Origin: Lumnitzera littorea
Lineage: Eukaryota; Streptophyta; Magnoliopsida; Myrtales; Combretaceae
Direction: 5' to 3'
Length of the DNA stretch: 64,000 nucleotides
Assembly: GCA_024138015.1 (NCBI GenBank)
Contig: JAMXBB010000007.1
Coordinates: 67,648,421 to 67,712,420, forward strand
Shown here: positions 34,701 to 48,629 of the stretch, piece after piece
Numbering within the stretch: position 1 is the stretch's first letter
Layout: each line of letters opens with the position of its first letter
Notes under the pieces: generated by a model
What the model was told of the DNA's origin: nothing
Databases searched by the model: none
Seen by the model: only the letters and a program-made list of their open reading frames with translations
Program-made: the position numbers and the translations under genes

Positions 34701-37700
34701 GGAGATGGATGCACACTAATAATTTAGTCGTGTTATGCATGTGTAAGTATATGTCAAAAATCCCATCGGTTAAATTTGCACCCCGAGGGGGTTGAGCCCT
34801 ACGGCCCATGATGGTGCAGCGCCAACTTAGTTGATAGGTAGGGGTCCCATAAAATAATGGTTATTTCATTCATGTATATGACAGACATTCTAATCTGGTG
34901 TGGTATGGCTAACCAAAATATTCAATATGTTATTGTATCTGGTGCCCACAGCAAGCACAAAATCTGCCGAAACACTGTCACTCAATCAGCCACCCTATCT
35001 ACATATCACATGTGCCCTTCCTTCTCCAGAAGACAACCGTAATATTGTATGCTCTTATTATAATATATTATGAGAAATGTACGGTAATGGATTTTAAACT
35101 ACTTTTTGATAAAATTATAAATTTAATAAATGTGATTATTTAGAGTTTTTTGAGATATTTTGTGACATTATTATAATATAATTTCTTCTTTTTTTTTTCA
35201 TAATATCAATACTTAATTATATGTGGCTGCATTTTAAGGAGAATAATTTTAGAAAAGTAACATTAAATGATTTAAATCTGAAAAGTATCCATGGTATTCT
35301 AAAGGTATTACTGAAAAATTAAAAAATAGTTTTTTTTTTTATATTTATTTTTTAGTATTAAAAAATACAAGAATTTTACTTTTCAGACCTTTTTTAAAAG
35401 TTGTTTATAGAAGTACCATCTATGGAGCCCTAAAATAATTGTTGTTGGTGGGGGTAAAATTACAGTACGATGGTGACAAAAATGTCTAACATTATTAATT
35501 TATTATAAGAAATGAAAAGGAAAAGGAAAAGGAAAACGTGCTTCACTTTCCTCTCAAATTGTAAGAAGCACAATAATTGATCTTGTACTCTTCGAAATGG
35601 TTTTACCTTCCAAAATGTATTTCTTACGTATCCGCCGCTATCTATTCTTAGGTACACTTCTTTGGTTGGCAAAACAAACAATTTCCAGAGATCGTCAGAG
35701 TTCAGACAACCCTTCCTTGATTCTTACCCTTAAATATACCAGCGGTGATGGTTAAAATTAGGGAAAAAAAAAAAGGTTTAGATTAAAACCTTAGGTCAAA
35801 TTCACACAAGTAGTGATTTAGTTAAATATCCGTTTTGTCATATCAAATTTATAAAACCACAAAACTTGTAGAAAAACATCCTTCAATTGAAACTTTAGGT
35901 AAAAACCCTCAAAACACCATGCTTAATCGATCCTAATTAAAGGAGTCGACAAAACCCTTCGCAAAGCCATGGTCCATTGGCCTTAGGTCGACGATGGATT
36001 GGCCCCTTACAACGGTCTACTACCCCCATGTTGTGGTTCGATTTTCTGAGTTCTAAGTGATTCTATTGATTTTATTTAAGTTGTTTAATGGTAGTAGATG
36101 TATCCAATAGATTTTGATCAAAATTATAAGTGAAGAAAATAACTCTAAATTCAAGATTGTTGGTCGATAAATGGAACTAGACAACAGCAATGCGCATGTT
36201 AGGATAGTAAAATCGTGACTAATAAACATTCAAATTTGAGTAATTGTTGTGTTGTATGGTGACTTAAGAGATTGTTGGACGATCCTAACCGTTCGACTTA
36301 TCCAAATGAAACTAACTTATCGAGCTTCCTGACCTACTTCAGTTGAATTATCATTGCATCATCCAATTGGATTTGTTTATATTCTTGAATTTCCTTCATT
36401 CTTCAAGTCGCCTTCCTTCCGTAGCCTTATCGATTCTCCACCTTTTTAACCGTGGAAAAAAGAAGAATAGAATACATGTGAAAAAATATTCAAACTTGGC
36501 TAAATTATGCTTGTTAAAATCGCGAATAAAAAATATGATTCTACAAGTTTATAATTTTACAATATTTTTCTTAATTAAAATGAATATAAAATTGTTTATG
36601 TATAAACTTTTAGTAAAATTATGAACTTTTATATATGATTTTATAAGTTTACGATTTTACCGATTTTATAAATTGAAATTAATAATAGAATTACGATTTT
36701 AATAATTATGAACTAAATAATCAAATAAGCATACAAGTCATCAGTTTCCTTAAAAAATATATATATATTAGACTATGAACTCAAGAGAGGAGCCTATACC
36801 ATTTAGTTGCGTTTTGTTACAAATTAACAACTTATATTTAAAAAGAAATGACAATTGTACCAAATGATAAATGGAATGAAAAATAAGTAAATTACTAGAA
36901 GTAAAAGTAAGGAAAAGAAAATCAAGTCTATATGTAACATAGAGTTTCAATCACCCCTCAATCTATATGAATGCATAATGCCTCCAACTAGAAACTCTAT
37001 ACCACATTTATTAATCTCTATATGCAAGTCTTTAGAGCCAATTTCGCAAGTTTATGCAACACAATTACGAGTGTAATGTTCTCTCAAATGAACTGCAAAA
37101 ACAAGCTGTAATACAAAATGTTGAGTGAAGTCCTGCTACTGTTTGTTGATTTAAACATTAATTAAAAACTTTTTAGTCAAATAGTTAAAAAGTCCGTTAC
37201 TGTTAATATGACTATTCACTACTTTAGTAGTTGCCCATTATATCTTAAATAATATTAGAATCAATCCTAACTGTTGTTTTGATCCTCTTTAGATGATAGG
37301 TTTAAAAAGGATGCCGGTTTAGTCCTTAATTATTCACTACTTTTTTTTTAAAACAGTAAACAAGCCATATTATACTTCACTTAGCTCTCGTTCAATAATT
37401 TTTATAAATTAATAATTGCAAGACAGATGTAATAATAAAATTAAAAGTGCGACAAAGTTGTTACACTTTGATTGCCTCTAAATGTTCTGGGACCTGAGTC
37501 TCTTTAATTTAGTTAGTTTTTTTTTTTTTTTTTAACATTAGGTTAAATTCATAAGTACCCAAAATTTCATATTCAACGATTAACAAATCAATAATTTTTC
37601 TTCACCTGTTTGAACTTGATAAACAGATATTTTCTTCCTCAAACGAATCTCGATCTTGTTCTCCTTCATCGTAGAGAGATATTTTGAAGTTTCTGGTGGG

Positions 37701-38500
37701 ATAATTTTGATGGAGGAGTTAATTATGTTGCTTAATAATAAGTGTATATTTTTACACAATTATTCTCTTTCAAACTTAGATTTTGTATAATTTATAATGT
37801 TTTTACTGAATTATTAACATGAAAATTATAAGTTACACAAAGTTAGATCAATAAAATCAAATTGTGGAAAATAATCTTAAATAATATTTAAATGATTTAT
37901 ATTTTTATCTCGATCATTAGTCATTTCAATGTTTATATTTTTATACTTGTAATAGAAAAAAATGTGTTAAACTGAAAAAGATACACATAATCTATTACAA
38001 ATGTAAAATGATATACATAATATATTACAAGTGTAAAAATATATGCTAAATGCGAACTTTGATTGAATTTGCCGGTCCAAGCATAAAGTTGATCGTTGCT
38101 TGAGCTTGAAATTTAATTTCATTGTCTTCAATTTATTCTTTACGCTGGAGCAATCATGATCACATTTTCCATGTCCATCTTCAAGTTGCTAAGAAGATAA
38201 TGTGTGGGACCCTTCATTTTGTCTTTTCAATGTTCCATTTGGAAACTCAAACATGAAAAAAGGATTTTCTTATTACGTACCAGAAGCCACATGCCATCAA
38301 CAATTCACATTTTGGTTAAAGTCGGACCCTAAAGGTTTCAAAAGTCAAGACTCAAGATGATGATAACATTGTCAAATTGAAAAAGAAGACATGAAAAACA
38401 GCATTCTTAAATCTTACTGTCCAGTTGAAGTAAACCAAAAAAAAAAAAAAAAAAAGCAAGCATCATACAATTTGCTGTCCAAGCCCATGCTCTGAAAGCA
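31736..38500. other. AT-rich intergenic DNA
   Basis: No gene was recognised. The stretch has many short poly-A/T tracts and local runs of attaat repeats (about 32330-32480). Open frames such as 33140-33325, 35460-35681 and 36343-36624 look like chance frames. A block near 34780-34860 (ccccgagggggttgagccc) is locally GC-rich but matches nothing I know. Confidence 0.55.
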
Positions 38501-38533
38501 ACCCTCACGCCGGCTTAAATCTCAAGATTTCAG

Positions 38534-38620
38534 TATATATATAGGGCACGATCAAGTTTCGGCTAGGGAGGAGCAGACAGTCACAGAGAGTTTCGGAGGA
38601 GAATACACAGAGTTTTACCT
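38534..38620 (+). promoter_or_regulatory. Promoter-like stretch: TATA box and possible transcript start
   Basis: tatatatatag (38534-38544) is followed after about 30 bases by purine-rich GA/AC sequence (gaggagcagacagtcacagagag, split by substitutions) resembling a plant 5' leader. No open reading frame or known microRNA precursor follows, so it could be a dead promoter, a non-coding transcript or chance. Confidence 0.3.
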
Positions 38621-38639
38621 TTAGTCACTTCCTTTTTTC

Positions 38640-41600
38640 CTTTGTTTTCATGTTAATTGTTTTGAATCTTTACGTGGTGTTTTTATATATCATGAACTAA
38701 ATTTAATATTACGAGATTTAGAATAGTTTGGTTATTTAATTAATATATGATTTTACTATATGTTATTATTTAATTAGTTACAACTTTTAATAATTCTGTT
38801 TTTATGATTCATGATTTTATTTGTTAGCCAACAAACCTTTTGTAAATAGAGCTCGAAAAACTTAAAAGGAAATGGATGGCTCATATTAGATCGAACTAAA
38901 TATTTTAATTGTTCTCATGAACACTTACTCTTTAAATTAATTTTAGGATTCACATATTTAATCCATTGATATTAATTTTTGTATGAATTTTAACATTAAT
39001 TAGAGTAATAATATTTGTGAAAGAAGTTTACTGCGTAATTCAAGATTATAAATTGTTACTCAAGAGTGCATTTTTGCTATAATTAGGATAATAGCGATTT
39101 GAAAAGGAAGTAAGTCATTATAAATCTAATTAAAAACCAACTAATTAGTCTTAACATGTTTAGAAGCATATGTCAATTTATCAGATGATAGCCTAGTCGA
39201 AATCTCATATAACTAACTTAGTAGCCTTTCCCTTTATTACTTTCTTGTTTTAGTTAAATTATTTCTTTTTATTTTAATTTGTCAAACATTTAGCTTCAAT
39301 CGCTTAACTAAAAAAAGAATTGATATAATCTAATAATTAGTTTCCAATCTTCATGGATACAATCTAATTTGATCAGTCTTTTATTACTATATACACGATC
39401 CAGTATATTTATTGATATAAATTACACTTTTTAAAGTTCATGTATATCACTTAACAAAAAATCTCAATACTTATGTATTTTTATTTTTATTTAATGTCTT
39501 CATATTAGAATCTAAATTTTCGAAACATGAGTGGAATCAAGACTTTCTTTACCCTTCAGTACATGTGCCTATAGTTATACTGACGCAATCGCACGTTAAC
39601 TCATTTTTTTTCTTTTTTATAATCATCATCTAGGTCCTAAAATAATAATAAAAAAAAAAAATTAGATCCTTCTAATATATTTTTTCCCACTTTTTGCTAG
39701 AACCATCATAATCTAGTGTTATGAATAACATTTTTAACAAGATGGACTCCATATCAAGTGCTCCGATACGTGATTGATTCCACAGACTTTAAACTAAATG
39801 ATTTAATGAGCGAAATAGAGAGGGGGTGTCATATCATTTTAGAATAAGAAATTATCAAGTGTGATATCTGAAATAAATAGAAAAATAAACTATAAAAGCA
39901 TTATGATTCTAGTGGTTAAAATCAAGAACAACTAATGAACTATTCTCAAGATTGACTAGATAAATTATAGAGCGACTGTGGATAATTTAACAGCATATTA
40001 ATGGAAAGTAAATGATGCCCTATCTTGATTTATTTATAAAACTTACATTTTGAAAATTAAAAAATAGATTTTATAAGTTCTAGAACCGAAAAAGAAGAAA
40101 AAGAAAAGAAAAGCGAAGGTCATCCTAATGTTTTTTTTTTTTTTTTGTTTCTTTTTACCTTCGTAGTCCTGATTTCAATGAGCCTTGATTTAGGACTGCC
40201 TTTTCCCATGTAGTGCATGTTTAAAGATTGTTTTTAAGCACATAATCTAAATGTTGGTTTTGAGGATATTTTTTATGGTATCGTCCATATTTTTCTATAG
40301 ATAGTTTTCATAGTTTATGTTTTTATTTTGTTGGTTTTTTTAGTAAATATATTAATGTTTTGTTTCATTTCTAGTATCTACAAAATATTGTGTTTCATCT
40401 TTATCCAAAAGATATTGGGTTTCGTAATTTTCTTGATCCATGGCTTATCCAGTTTTCTTCGACCATTATGTTTGGATAAACTGTGCATTTAAAATGAATT
40501 ATCATAATCGACATTTGATTTAGTGCATTTAATATAAACAAATTTAAGTTATCATACAATTACATCATGAAATTACATTAGTATAAAAGAAGGAAATTAG
40601 ACGATAGACATGTCGGCACGATCAGAAAGTGACATTTTCCTACAAATTACGGTTTACAAGGTAGAAATTTTTGCTCTTGGAGCTATTAGCTGTACCAAAA
40701 ATATAATTTCCAATCCGAACGTCCACCTACGAATTATTAATCACGTGTCGTTTGGCACTTTCCAAAAACCGAACCTACACGTTGGGTTGCTTTGGGAGGA
40801 AAAAGTAAAGTATACATTGACTCGGCACCTCCCAATATCACTGACCTACGATAAGTTCATAGCGTGACTCAATGCCTCAATGGTATAAAGGTTGGCTTCT
40901 CAATGGTATAAAGCTTGGTTGAAACGAAATAAATCATATTCGATTTCCTTTCCTTTAATAACTATAGTATATATAATATTTGAAAAAAAATAATTAGGAT
41001 AGAGTTCACTTATAGCATGTAGTTAAGAGAATACTAACACAAATACTAAATTGGCAAAAAAAATGTTGGCTAAAAAATTATATAAATTGTGCAAATTTTA
41101 TATAAAGTAACCTACAAATTAGCTCGTTTCAACTGTTACCAAACTGACCTTAAATAAAGCATCATCATTTAGGGCTAACAACTCGTAATATGGTACCGCA
41201 TCTCGTTTCCGTATTTAAACGGATTCATACCTAAAAAACCTAAACCAATAATACTATTAGTTTATTAATTGTATATAAAAACCTAAATATATGACCTAAT
41301 ACGTCTCGTATCTAAATTGAATTTGTTTATATTAGCATTGACAAATTATATTATTATATCATTTCTTAGTTATCTTACATTTTATATCGTTTATCAATTA
41401 AAAAGTTATAACTATATATATATAATATTTATAGATATAAAGAGAAAAGCATGATAATACTATTTAAAGTTTGCAAAGAAAAATGACATAGTCTCTATAT
41501 ATTTAATATAAAATTATAATCCAAATAAAAATTTTAGTATAGCAAAATCTCACCAAATATAGAAATACCAAAAATTAAGTTATATAACATTACTAAAGTA

Positions 41601-42967
41601 AGTGGAATCATAGATTAAATGAATAGTAAAATTACTATCAGTATTAATTTTCAAATTTATCACATTATATATTAAATTTTAAAGAAGGTAGTCAAAGAAC
41701 ATATATATGAGTTTGTAACTTTTTTCTCGTTTAAACTATTATACAGTAAGAAGAATATATAACATTATTAAATTTAAGTTACATAATATCATTAAATTAA
41801 GTAAAATTATGAATTAAATAGATATTAATATTAATATCAATATTAATTTCTAAATTTACCATATTGTCTATTGGATTTTCAAGGAAAACAGTTAGAAAAT
41901 CTACCTATGAGTTTGTTTTTTCTTCATATTTAAACTACAATATAGTAAGAAAAATATATAACAAAAAGTATCTCATATCTCTAACATAAAAATAAATAAT
42001 TTGTACAATAAATTGCAAATGTTGAAGAATATATAATGTATCTCATGTTTGGGTCTAAAAGCTTGACCAGAACTCAAACATGAATTTAGCCATGTTTAAA
42101 TTTGTATTTCATGTTAAATTTTTCCATACACCACTCTATTTAAATCTTGTCATGTTATGTCATGTCGTGTCTAGTCTAGGTCCCATACTACTAGCCTTAT
42201 CACCATTCATCAACACAATCCTACATATCAGTTTATTTGACTTTCTTATTACTCTATTTAAATACTTTAAAAAAAATAAAATTAAAAATAAGGGTAACTA
42301 AGTCATTTTATTTCATGGTTTTCTTCATAGATCTTAACATGATCAAATTTTATTTCCATTGGGGAACCAGTTGAAGAATCAAAACCTTACCCTTTTAAAT
42401 AAAAACATACACCCCTTTTATTTCTTTTCCTTTGACAGTTAAAAGGAAATAGAAAAAGGCTTTATGTTTTTTTCTTCCTTTCCTTTCAATAGACTACTCT
42501 ATCTCCTTATGGCTTTTAGATTTGGGTTTCCATTTCTAAGGTCATTCTAACTCCCTAATTCTATATTACTCATTGGATCATTAGGAAGAGAATGGTTTAG
42601 TTGTTCTATTAAGTGAACTGCGGGTTTGTGAAAGTCAATTTTCGGAATTCAATATGTGTAGATACTTAAGTGTTTCTAAATGTATTAGTTGGAAATTAAT
42701 ATGTATCCTTGACTAAGGGAAGTATATTTTGGAACTATTTATGTGTGCAAAATAGTCCTCTTTCATTATTAAGTTTTGTTGTAGTATAAGGTAAGACTTA
42801 ATTCCTTTCTTCTTATCCATAAATGTTTAAGATGTTAATCGGTGAAGATCATGATATAATAATTAGGCATTTCATCTTATTTCTCCTATGTATATTACCA
42901 TATGGAAATATTGTGGTGGTGACTTGATGTTATGTTCAAGATTTATAAAAGAACTGTTGGTTTTGGC
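38640..42967. other. AT-rich intergenic DNA
   Basis: No recognisable gene. An 85-codon open frame at 40610-40867 has less skewed composition than its surroundings but matches no family I recognise. It is followed by a near-duplicate of ctcaatggtataaag (about 40877-40891 and 40900-40914). Confidence 0.55.
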
Positions 42968-42975
42968 AAACACTA

Positions 42976-43311
42976 GGGTAAATTACAAATAACAACCCCC
43001 TGCCCCCCTAAATTTTGATTTAAGTATAGATTAATACTTTAAATATTTAAAGTGTGGTTTTTAATCTCTTAAATTTTGATAAATTGTCAATATAAAAGAC
43101 ATTTTCTTTTTTAGTTAAAAAGGTCATACTATAGTCACAATTTAAGAGATCTTAAAGCACATTTTAACAAGTTTATGGAGTGTTTACGCACGAAAATCAA
43201 AGTTTAAGGAGATTATTCTCAACTTATGAGAGTTATTTACTAATTTATCAAAACTCAAGTGATTAAAAATTATACTTTGAAAGTTTAGGGAGGTTATTTA
43301 CATTTTCTCCC
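42976..43311. mobile_element. MITE-like foldback element with 8 bp TSD
   Basis: The 336 bp element starts gggtaaattacaaataac and ends gttatttacattttctccc, an imperfect terminal inverted repeat. Inner arms (ctaaattttgattt against aaagtttag) extend the pairing. The direct repeat aaacacta flanks it at 42968-42975 and 43312-43319. An 8 bp TSD suggests hAT; with the extra shared C it could be 9 bp, as in Mutator-type elements. No coding capacity. Confidence 0.8.
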
Positions 43312-43319
43312 AAACACTA

Positions 43320-44054
43320 TGTTAATGGGTAATCTTCTTGGAGAATTAAATTTATTGTCAACTAGAATGGATATCTATCTTAGGAACTGTTAGTGGTCCT
43401 TTTATGTAAAAGGCTAATTAGCATAACTGCTTGATCAAAGGCCTTCTAAGAAAGGAGAGGGCACCCTTTTGTGTGGATCGATAGACCATCTAGGTTTACT
43501 AGTCCTATAAAAAAAAATAGTGTTCAAGTAGCCAACTACTTGCACTTCTAATACATGCTAGTAAACCAACTCCCCCTTTAAAAAAAAAAAAAACAATTAA
43601 CTGTAAAGTGTAACATCAATAATAGATGTAGAAATTTCAAATTGTAAGTAAAAATAGGTATTTGATGTATTGATTGTTATTTTATTTAAGGATAGGACTC
43701 TCCATTTATGTGCTTTTACTTTGACAAGCAACAATTTAGGTACATAGTTACCGTACATGTTTATTTGTACTTGCAAGATTAGAAGTTTAATGAATTTAAA
43801 ACTATTGAAACCACATAAATAGGTGTTGATTATGCTCTCGGTTGCAAGTATTGCAGATTTAAGTTGAAAGAATGGAATTGAGTGGCATTTCTTAATAATA
43901 AGGTTGAAACTAGAAGCATATAAAAGAAGCTCTTAGATCTTGGAAAAAGGGTACTGATATAGACAATTGATAATAAATGTAGAGAACAAACTTTCTAATA
44001 CTTTATAAGATTATAGATATAACTAATTCAGAGGCTTATTTATAAGTCGGAGCT
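43320..44054. other. AT-rich intergenic DNA
   Basis: Nothing recognised apart from a poly-A run near 43580-43593. Confidence 0.55.
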
Positions 44055-44327
44055 TTCTATAGTCTAGTTACCTAAAAGTGACCATACAACATAATAACTT
44101 TTGAGTTTAGCAAATCACCTCAATTTACAGTAAATTATGTTTATCAACAGTAAAAACAAAACTGTCAACAACAAAAATAAAGTTATTAATACTTTCATGG
44201 AAGCAATCTATAGCTTCTCTTACTATTGATAGGCATTATTCTACTGTAAATTAAGAGTGATTTACTATTGATACACACCATTTTACTGTAAATGGTGTGG
44301 TTACGTTTTAGTAATTAGACCGTAGAA
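44055..44327. mobile_element. MITE-like foldback element, copy 1
   Basis: Ends pair as ttctatagtctagttac against ttctacggtctaattac (reverse complement of the right end). Interior pairs such as caatttacagtaaat and atttactgtaaat extend the foldback. It shares the layout and several words (agtgaccat, aatcacc, tatcaacagtaaa, agtgatttact) with 56099-56336. TSD not determined. Confidence 0.7.
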
Positions 44328-46541
44328 TTTTCCTTATAGGCTTAAAACCTCGAACTTATTAAGGAAACAAATTAAATCCAAATCAAGAAAAGTAAGAAAC
44401 AAAATAAGTTAAGATAAAGTTTCCTAAACTAACATAAAACTTTTCAAAGCCTAGTATCTTGTCAAAACATGCAAACTTGACATTAGAATTGGCACCAAAT
44501 TGCAAAGTTATTTGTCCAGGGCTAAAGTAAACCTAAATCAGTCTTTATTAATGTATCATAGGCTTCCGAACTCTTCATAGCGAAAAAGTTATGGCTTTTC
44601 AAAGTTAAGCATAAAATTCAACTTGCATTTCTAATATTAGGCCTCTTCTAATTCTAATTCTATTAACTTCTTGTCATCTTAAGGTTCTAACTAGCCTGCT
44701 TCCTTTGATTGTTTCTGCTTTTAAATCTTTTGTGTTTTATCATCTAAAAACTTCGTACATTGTAAGCTTAACTCATTTACGTCAGTCTAGAATAAGAGTT
44801 GATTAGCAAACTTGAGTTGCTCTAGAAATAAGAGGAATTCTACTGACAAGAAAGGTCAAGGGTGAGTTAGTCAAAAGAGGTTAACATAAACATCAAATTC
44901 TTCCACTAATCCTATTTGATTTGTAGAGAAACAAATTCCTATGGATAATAGATAGTGAAGAAAATTGGTTAAAAGATAAGGTATCCATTATGTGTCCAGG
45001 CATCATTAGTAAGTACAAATAAATGATATAGTAACTAAATTACCAACAAATTGAGTAATAATTTAGTTTATGTTAAAATAACATAACATATACAAAAGTG
45101 GAATAATCATCAATATTATTTAGTGAGAACTCAAAATGAATACATTAAAATAAATATGAATGACACTTGATGAGTTATGATTTTGTAGCTTAGATAAATA
45201 TAAATGTAATAGTTAGTTTACACCAATGACAACACTTAAAAAAGAAATAAACTCAAGTAACTTCTTAAGACAAGGCTCATCTCAACCCAATTCATAGCTC
45301 TATTAATAGAACAATCAGTTGCCTCTAACAAATTACTTCATTAAGGGATTTCTCTTGTTGTGATAAGAGAAGGAACCAAGAATTCGCAAATAAATAAGTT
45401 TCCTAAATCTCTAAAAAGTTCATTTCAAGAGTTGTATATTAGTAATTGAGTATTTAGAGAATTAACCTTTTCATAAACAAGATTAGACTCTATAAAGCAA
45501 CATAACCTTAACTTTCTTCCCAATTTCCAAAATTAAAGAACTTAATTTTGTTCTCAAATCATAAAATAGAAAACCCTAATTTCATCAATAAAATCAAATC
45601 TCTAAATAATTCAATGACAACTAAAAGAAATTGATGATTAATCATGTAATGGATTAAATCCTGAATTATAAAATGTGCTAAGATTGAAATATTGGGTAGA
45701 GGAATTCCCTCAGATGAAATATAAATTATTGAAAGATATGATTTTTTTTTAACTAAAATTACACTTTAAGACTAAGACAAATTCTAAATAATCATGAAAA
45801 TGATTGACAAATGATGATCAATTTTCTTTTTTTTTTCACCAAGGTCTATTGTGATCATGAACCAGGTGACACAAGGAAACACACCTTAATTGACCGTTAT
45901 CCCAGCTTGGTCAATAGAGATGCCATGATTCTAACAAAACTTAGTTAATTATGTATATTAGAAATAAAAGCCCTAAATATACTTCCTTATGGAATACTTT
46001 ATAACTTTGGGATAAAACTAAAGAGAAATAAATTAAAAATATTTTAAATAATATTTAGGTAATTTATTAATTTATTATTTAGGATTATATACGATGGTTG
46101 GAATCAGAATGCAAATATATAAGGAGTCTATAAGCAAAATTCGGTAACTTATCATTGCTTATTGCTTGTACTTATAAGATTAGAAGATAAATGAACTTAA
46201 TTATATTAAACTAATAAATTTTTCTAGAAAGTTTAATTGATGACATTTTTAGTTTTGAATTTTAATTCCTTCAAACTTCAAATCTTAGTTTTCAATAAGA
46301 CAAGTGACTTGGTTAAAATTGATCTACTTTATTGATTCTAACCATTTTATTTTTCCAATTTCAATTGATAGTAACTCCAAAAAGTGATTTTGACTTTTTT
46401 AAAGTATTCTTTATGATTTTTTTAGACTGTTTATGTTAAATGAACAAAGTTAATGTAAACTAAAATTAAGGAAAACAAAGAAATTTCCAAACTTAACACC
46501 CTACCAATGTAACTTGGTTAAAAAAATATGTTTTTAAGTTA
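44328..46541. other. AT-rich intergenic DNA
   Basis: No gene or element recognised before the TSD of the next retrotransposon. Confidence 0.55.
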
Positions 46542-46546
46542 GTTAA

Positions 46547-48622
46547 TGTAACACTCCAAAGCCTAAAAAGCTATAACTTGCCACATGTTTCTATAAACTA
46601 CTGACATATCAAGCATCCTAAACATCTAACCTATTGAAAATTTCTCCAAAACTTTTATGATATCTATTAATGTCATTTACATTCCCCAAATAACTACCAT
46701 TAAGTTCATGAACTAAATCTTCCAAATTTCACTTTACTCTAAAATAAAAAAAATACCATGTTTTGATTTGATAACATTCTCATAGCAATAATAGAAACAC
46801 CTTATTCTAAAAATTCAAAATCAACATATACTATTCAACGGCATCATAAGAACATGACTAAGAAAAGTCTTAGGTGACTTACTACTGACCTAAGGAAAAC
46901 TAAAACAAGTCTCAGGTGACTTACTACTGACCTAAGGAAAACTAAAACAAGTCTTATACTCCAATAACAAGAAAGCAGCTAAACAAAACTAGGTAAATCC
47001 GCTTCCATAGTAATAATAATAGTCGTAATATCCCACAACAGTCTAATACAAGTTAGGATCACCATAGTCCAAAACCTTGTATCCCTCATCATTTATGCCT
47101 GAAACTAAAAACAAGGAATTCCCTAAAGGGGGAGCAATGTCCAATATAGGATATTTACACACATGTACATGAACAACCAAAACTTTTACAACTGTATATG
47201 TCTCTTTATAATTAATGCATCAACCACAAATTTTTAATCTTTGTTTTAGTCTAGCAACTAACACAGTTCTAAAATCCTAGAATTGGGAGTAACTCATAAC
47301 TCGAAGGAAGCAATATATAATACTATATAAATATTAGTGTTAGGTCTTCCCTAACATCGTGGAAACTAAGAATCCACCTAAAATAACCTAGATCATTCCA
47401 ATGCAGAACTCCACTTAGGACACCCTCGTGCAAAAATCATTAGGGTGCCCACCCAAGATCACTAGCCTTCCAGTCTCTTAGGCTTAACCAAGCACAAGTA
47501 GCGTACAATTATTAAAGCCATATATTAATTAACTCCGGTTAATTTTCTAGCCTACATGCACAAATATCAAACAATATTCAATACCTATTTCCTAAGAGTA
47601 ATTGGTATAGTTTATGTCAATAATCCTTATAGTATCAATGCCTATAGTACAACATAAAAACAATGCTTTAGAATTCTTTTTGTTTGTCTAACTAGGTTCT
47701 TGAATCCAAACCTAACATTCTTAAAGTTTTAGATCCAGTTTAAACTCCTAAACTAACTTAGGATCGATTTGATTACACTTTAGAATGTTAAGGAATAAGA
47801 AATAAGGAGAAAGGAAGAGGTTACAAGACCAAGCTCGGGGATCATAGCCATAGACCTTGGTTGTGATCCTCTTAGCCTCAAATTTCCTTGTTCATACTTC
47901 ATTCTAACATGTCTTTGAAGACCACGGGCAAGATTACACCATATGCCTGAGCTGTGTTCCCCTACTTCACAACTCTCTTCTCCAAAACTCAACTCCTTCG
48001 CAGCACAATGCATCACCAACACAACCCCACCTTCCAATCAACCCCATTAATAACCTCAATCTCCTTAAAAGTAATATTCTCCTTGTTTGACAATCAATTA
48101 CAAGCAATTAACATATCCAAACCTTAATTAATCTCTCCAACAAATCAGCTAAAACTAAAAATAACAATAAACAAAGATTGAAAACTTACCATAAAGGCTG
48201 ATATTTAACTCTTCCTTCAATTCCTTATCATTTAGGACCCTAGATAAATTATGAAAGTTCATTTCTCCCCATGCCTTAGATGGAAAAAAAAAATTTTCTT
48301 AAGCTAAACTGATGAGATTCGCTAAAATACTATCATAGATCACACTTACCTTAATTTCCTTTGTCAATCTAAAAAGTTGCTGTTGAATTCTTTTTCAATC
48401 TTACACAAAAGTTTCTATTCAAATCGATAGCACACATGTAAGGGGTAGGAAAAGAATGACTGTAGCCCTAATCCTTTGCTTTTATAGGGCTAAGGTTTCC
48501 AAACTTTATGAAATGCCAATAACACTCCATCCCACTCTCTATTACTCCCTTTCTATTTTATAATTCTTTAACTTATTATTTCATTATTATTATTCTCTCT
48601 CTTTTTTTTATCAGCTTTTACA
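46547..48622 (-). repeat. 3' LTR (minus sense) of the Tekay-like element
   Basis: Plus-strand ends TGTAACACTCC and ...cttttaca. It carries a 42 bp tandem duplication (46865-46906 and 46907-46948) that the other LTR lacks. The open frame 47780-48037 within it is not a gene. Confidence 0.9.
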
Positions 48623-48629
48623 TTCCTCC

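Noticed and set aside
38550..40200. Known microRNA precursor behind the promoter-like site
   Set aside because: I looked for common plant microRNA sequences (miR156 to miR408 types) and saw none.
40610..40867. 85-codon open frame as a possible small gene
   Set aside because: No family similarity, no intron or promoter context, and adjacent DNA is anonymous; frames this long are expected by chance in 64 kb.
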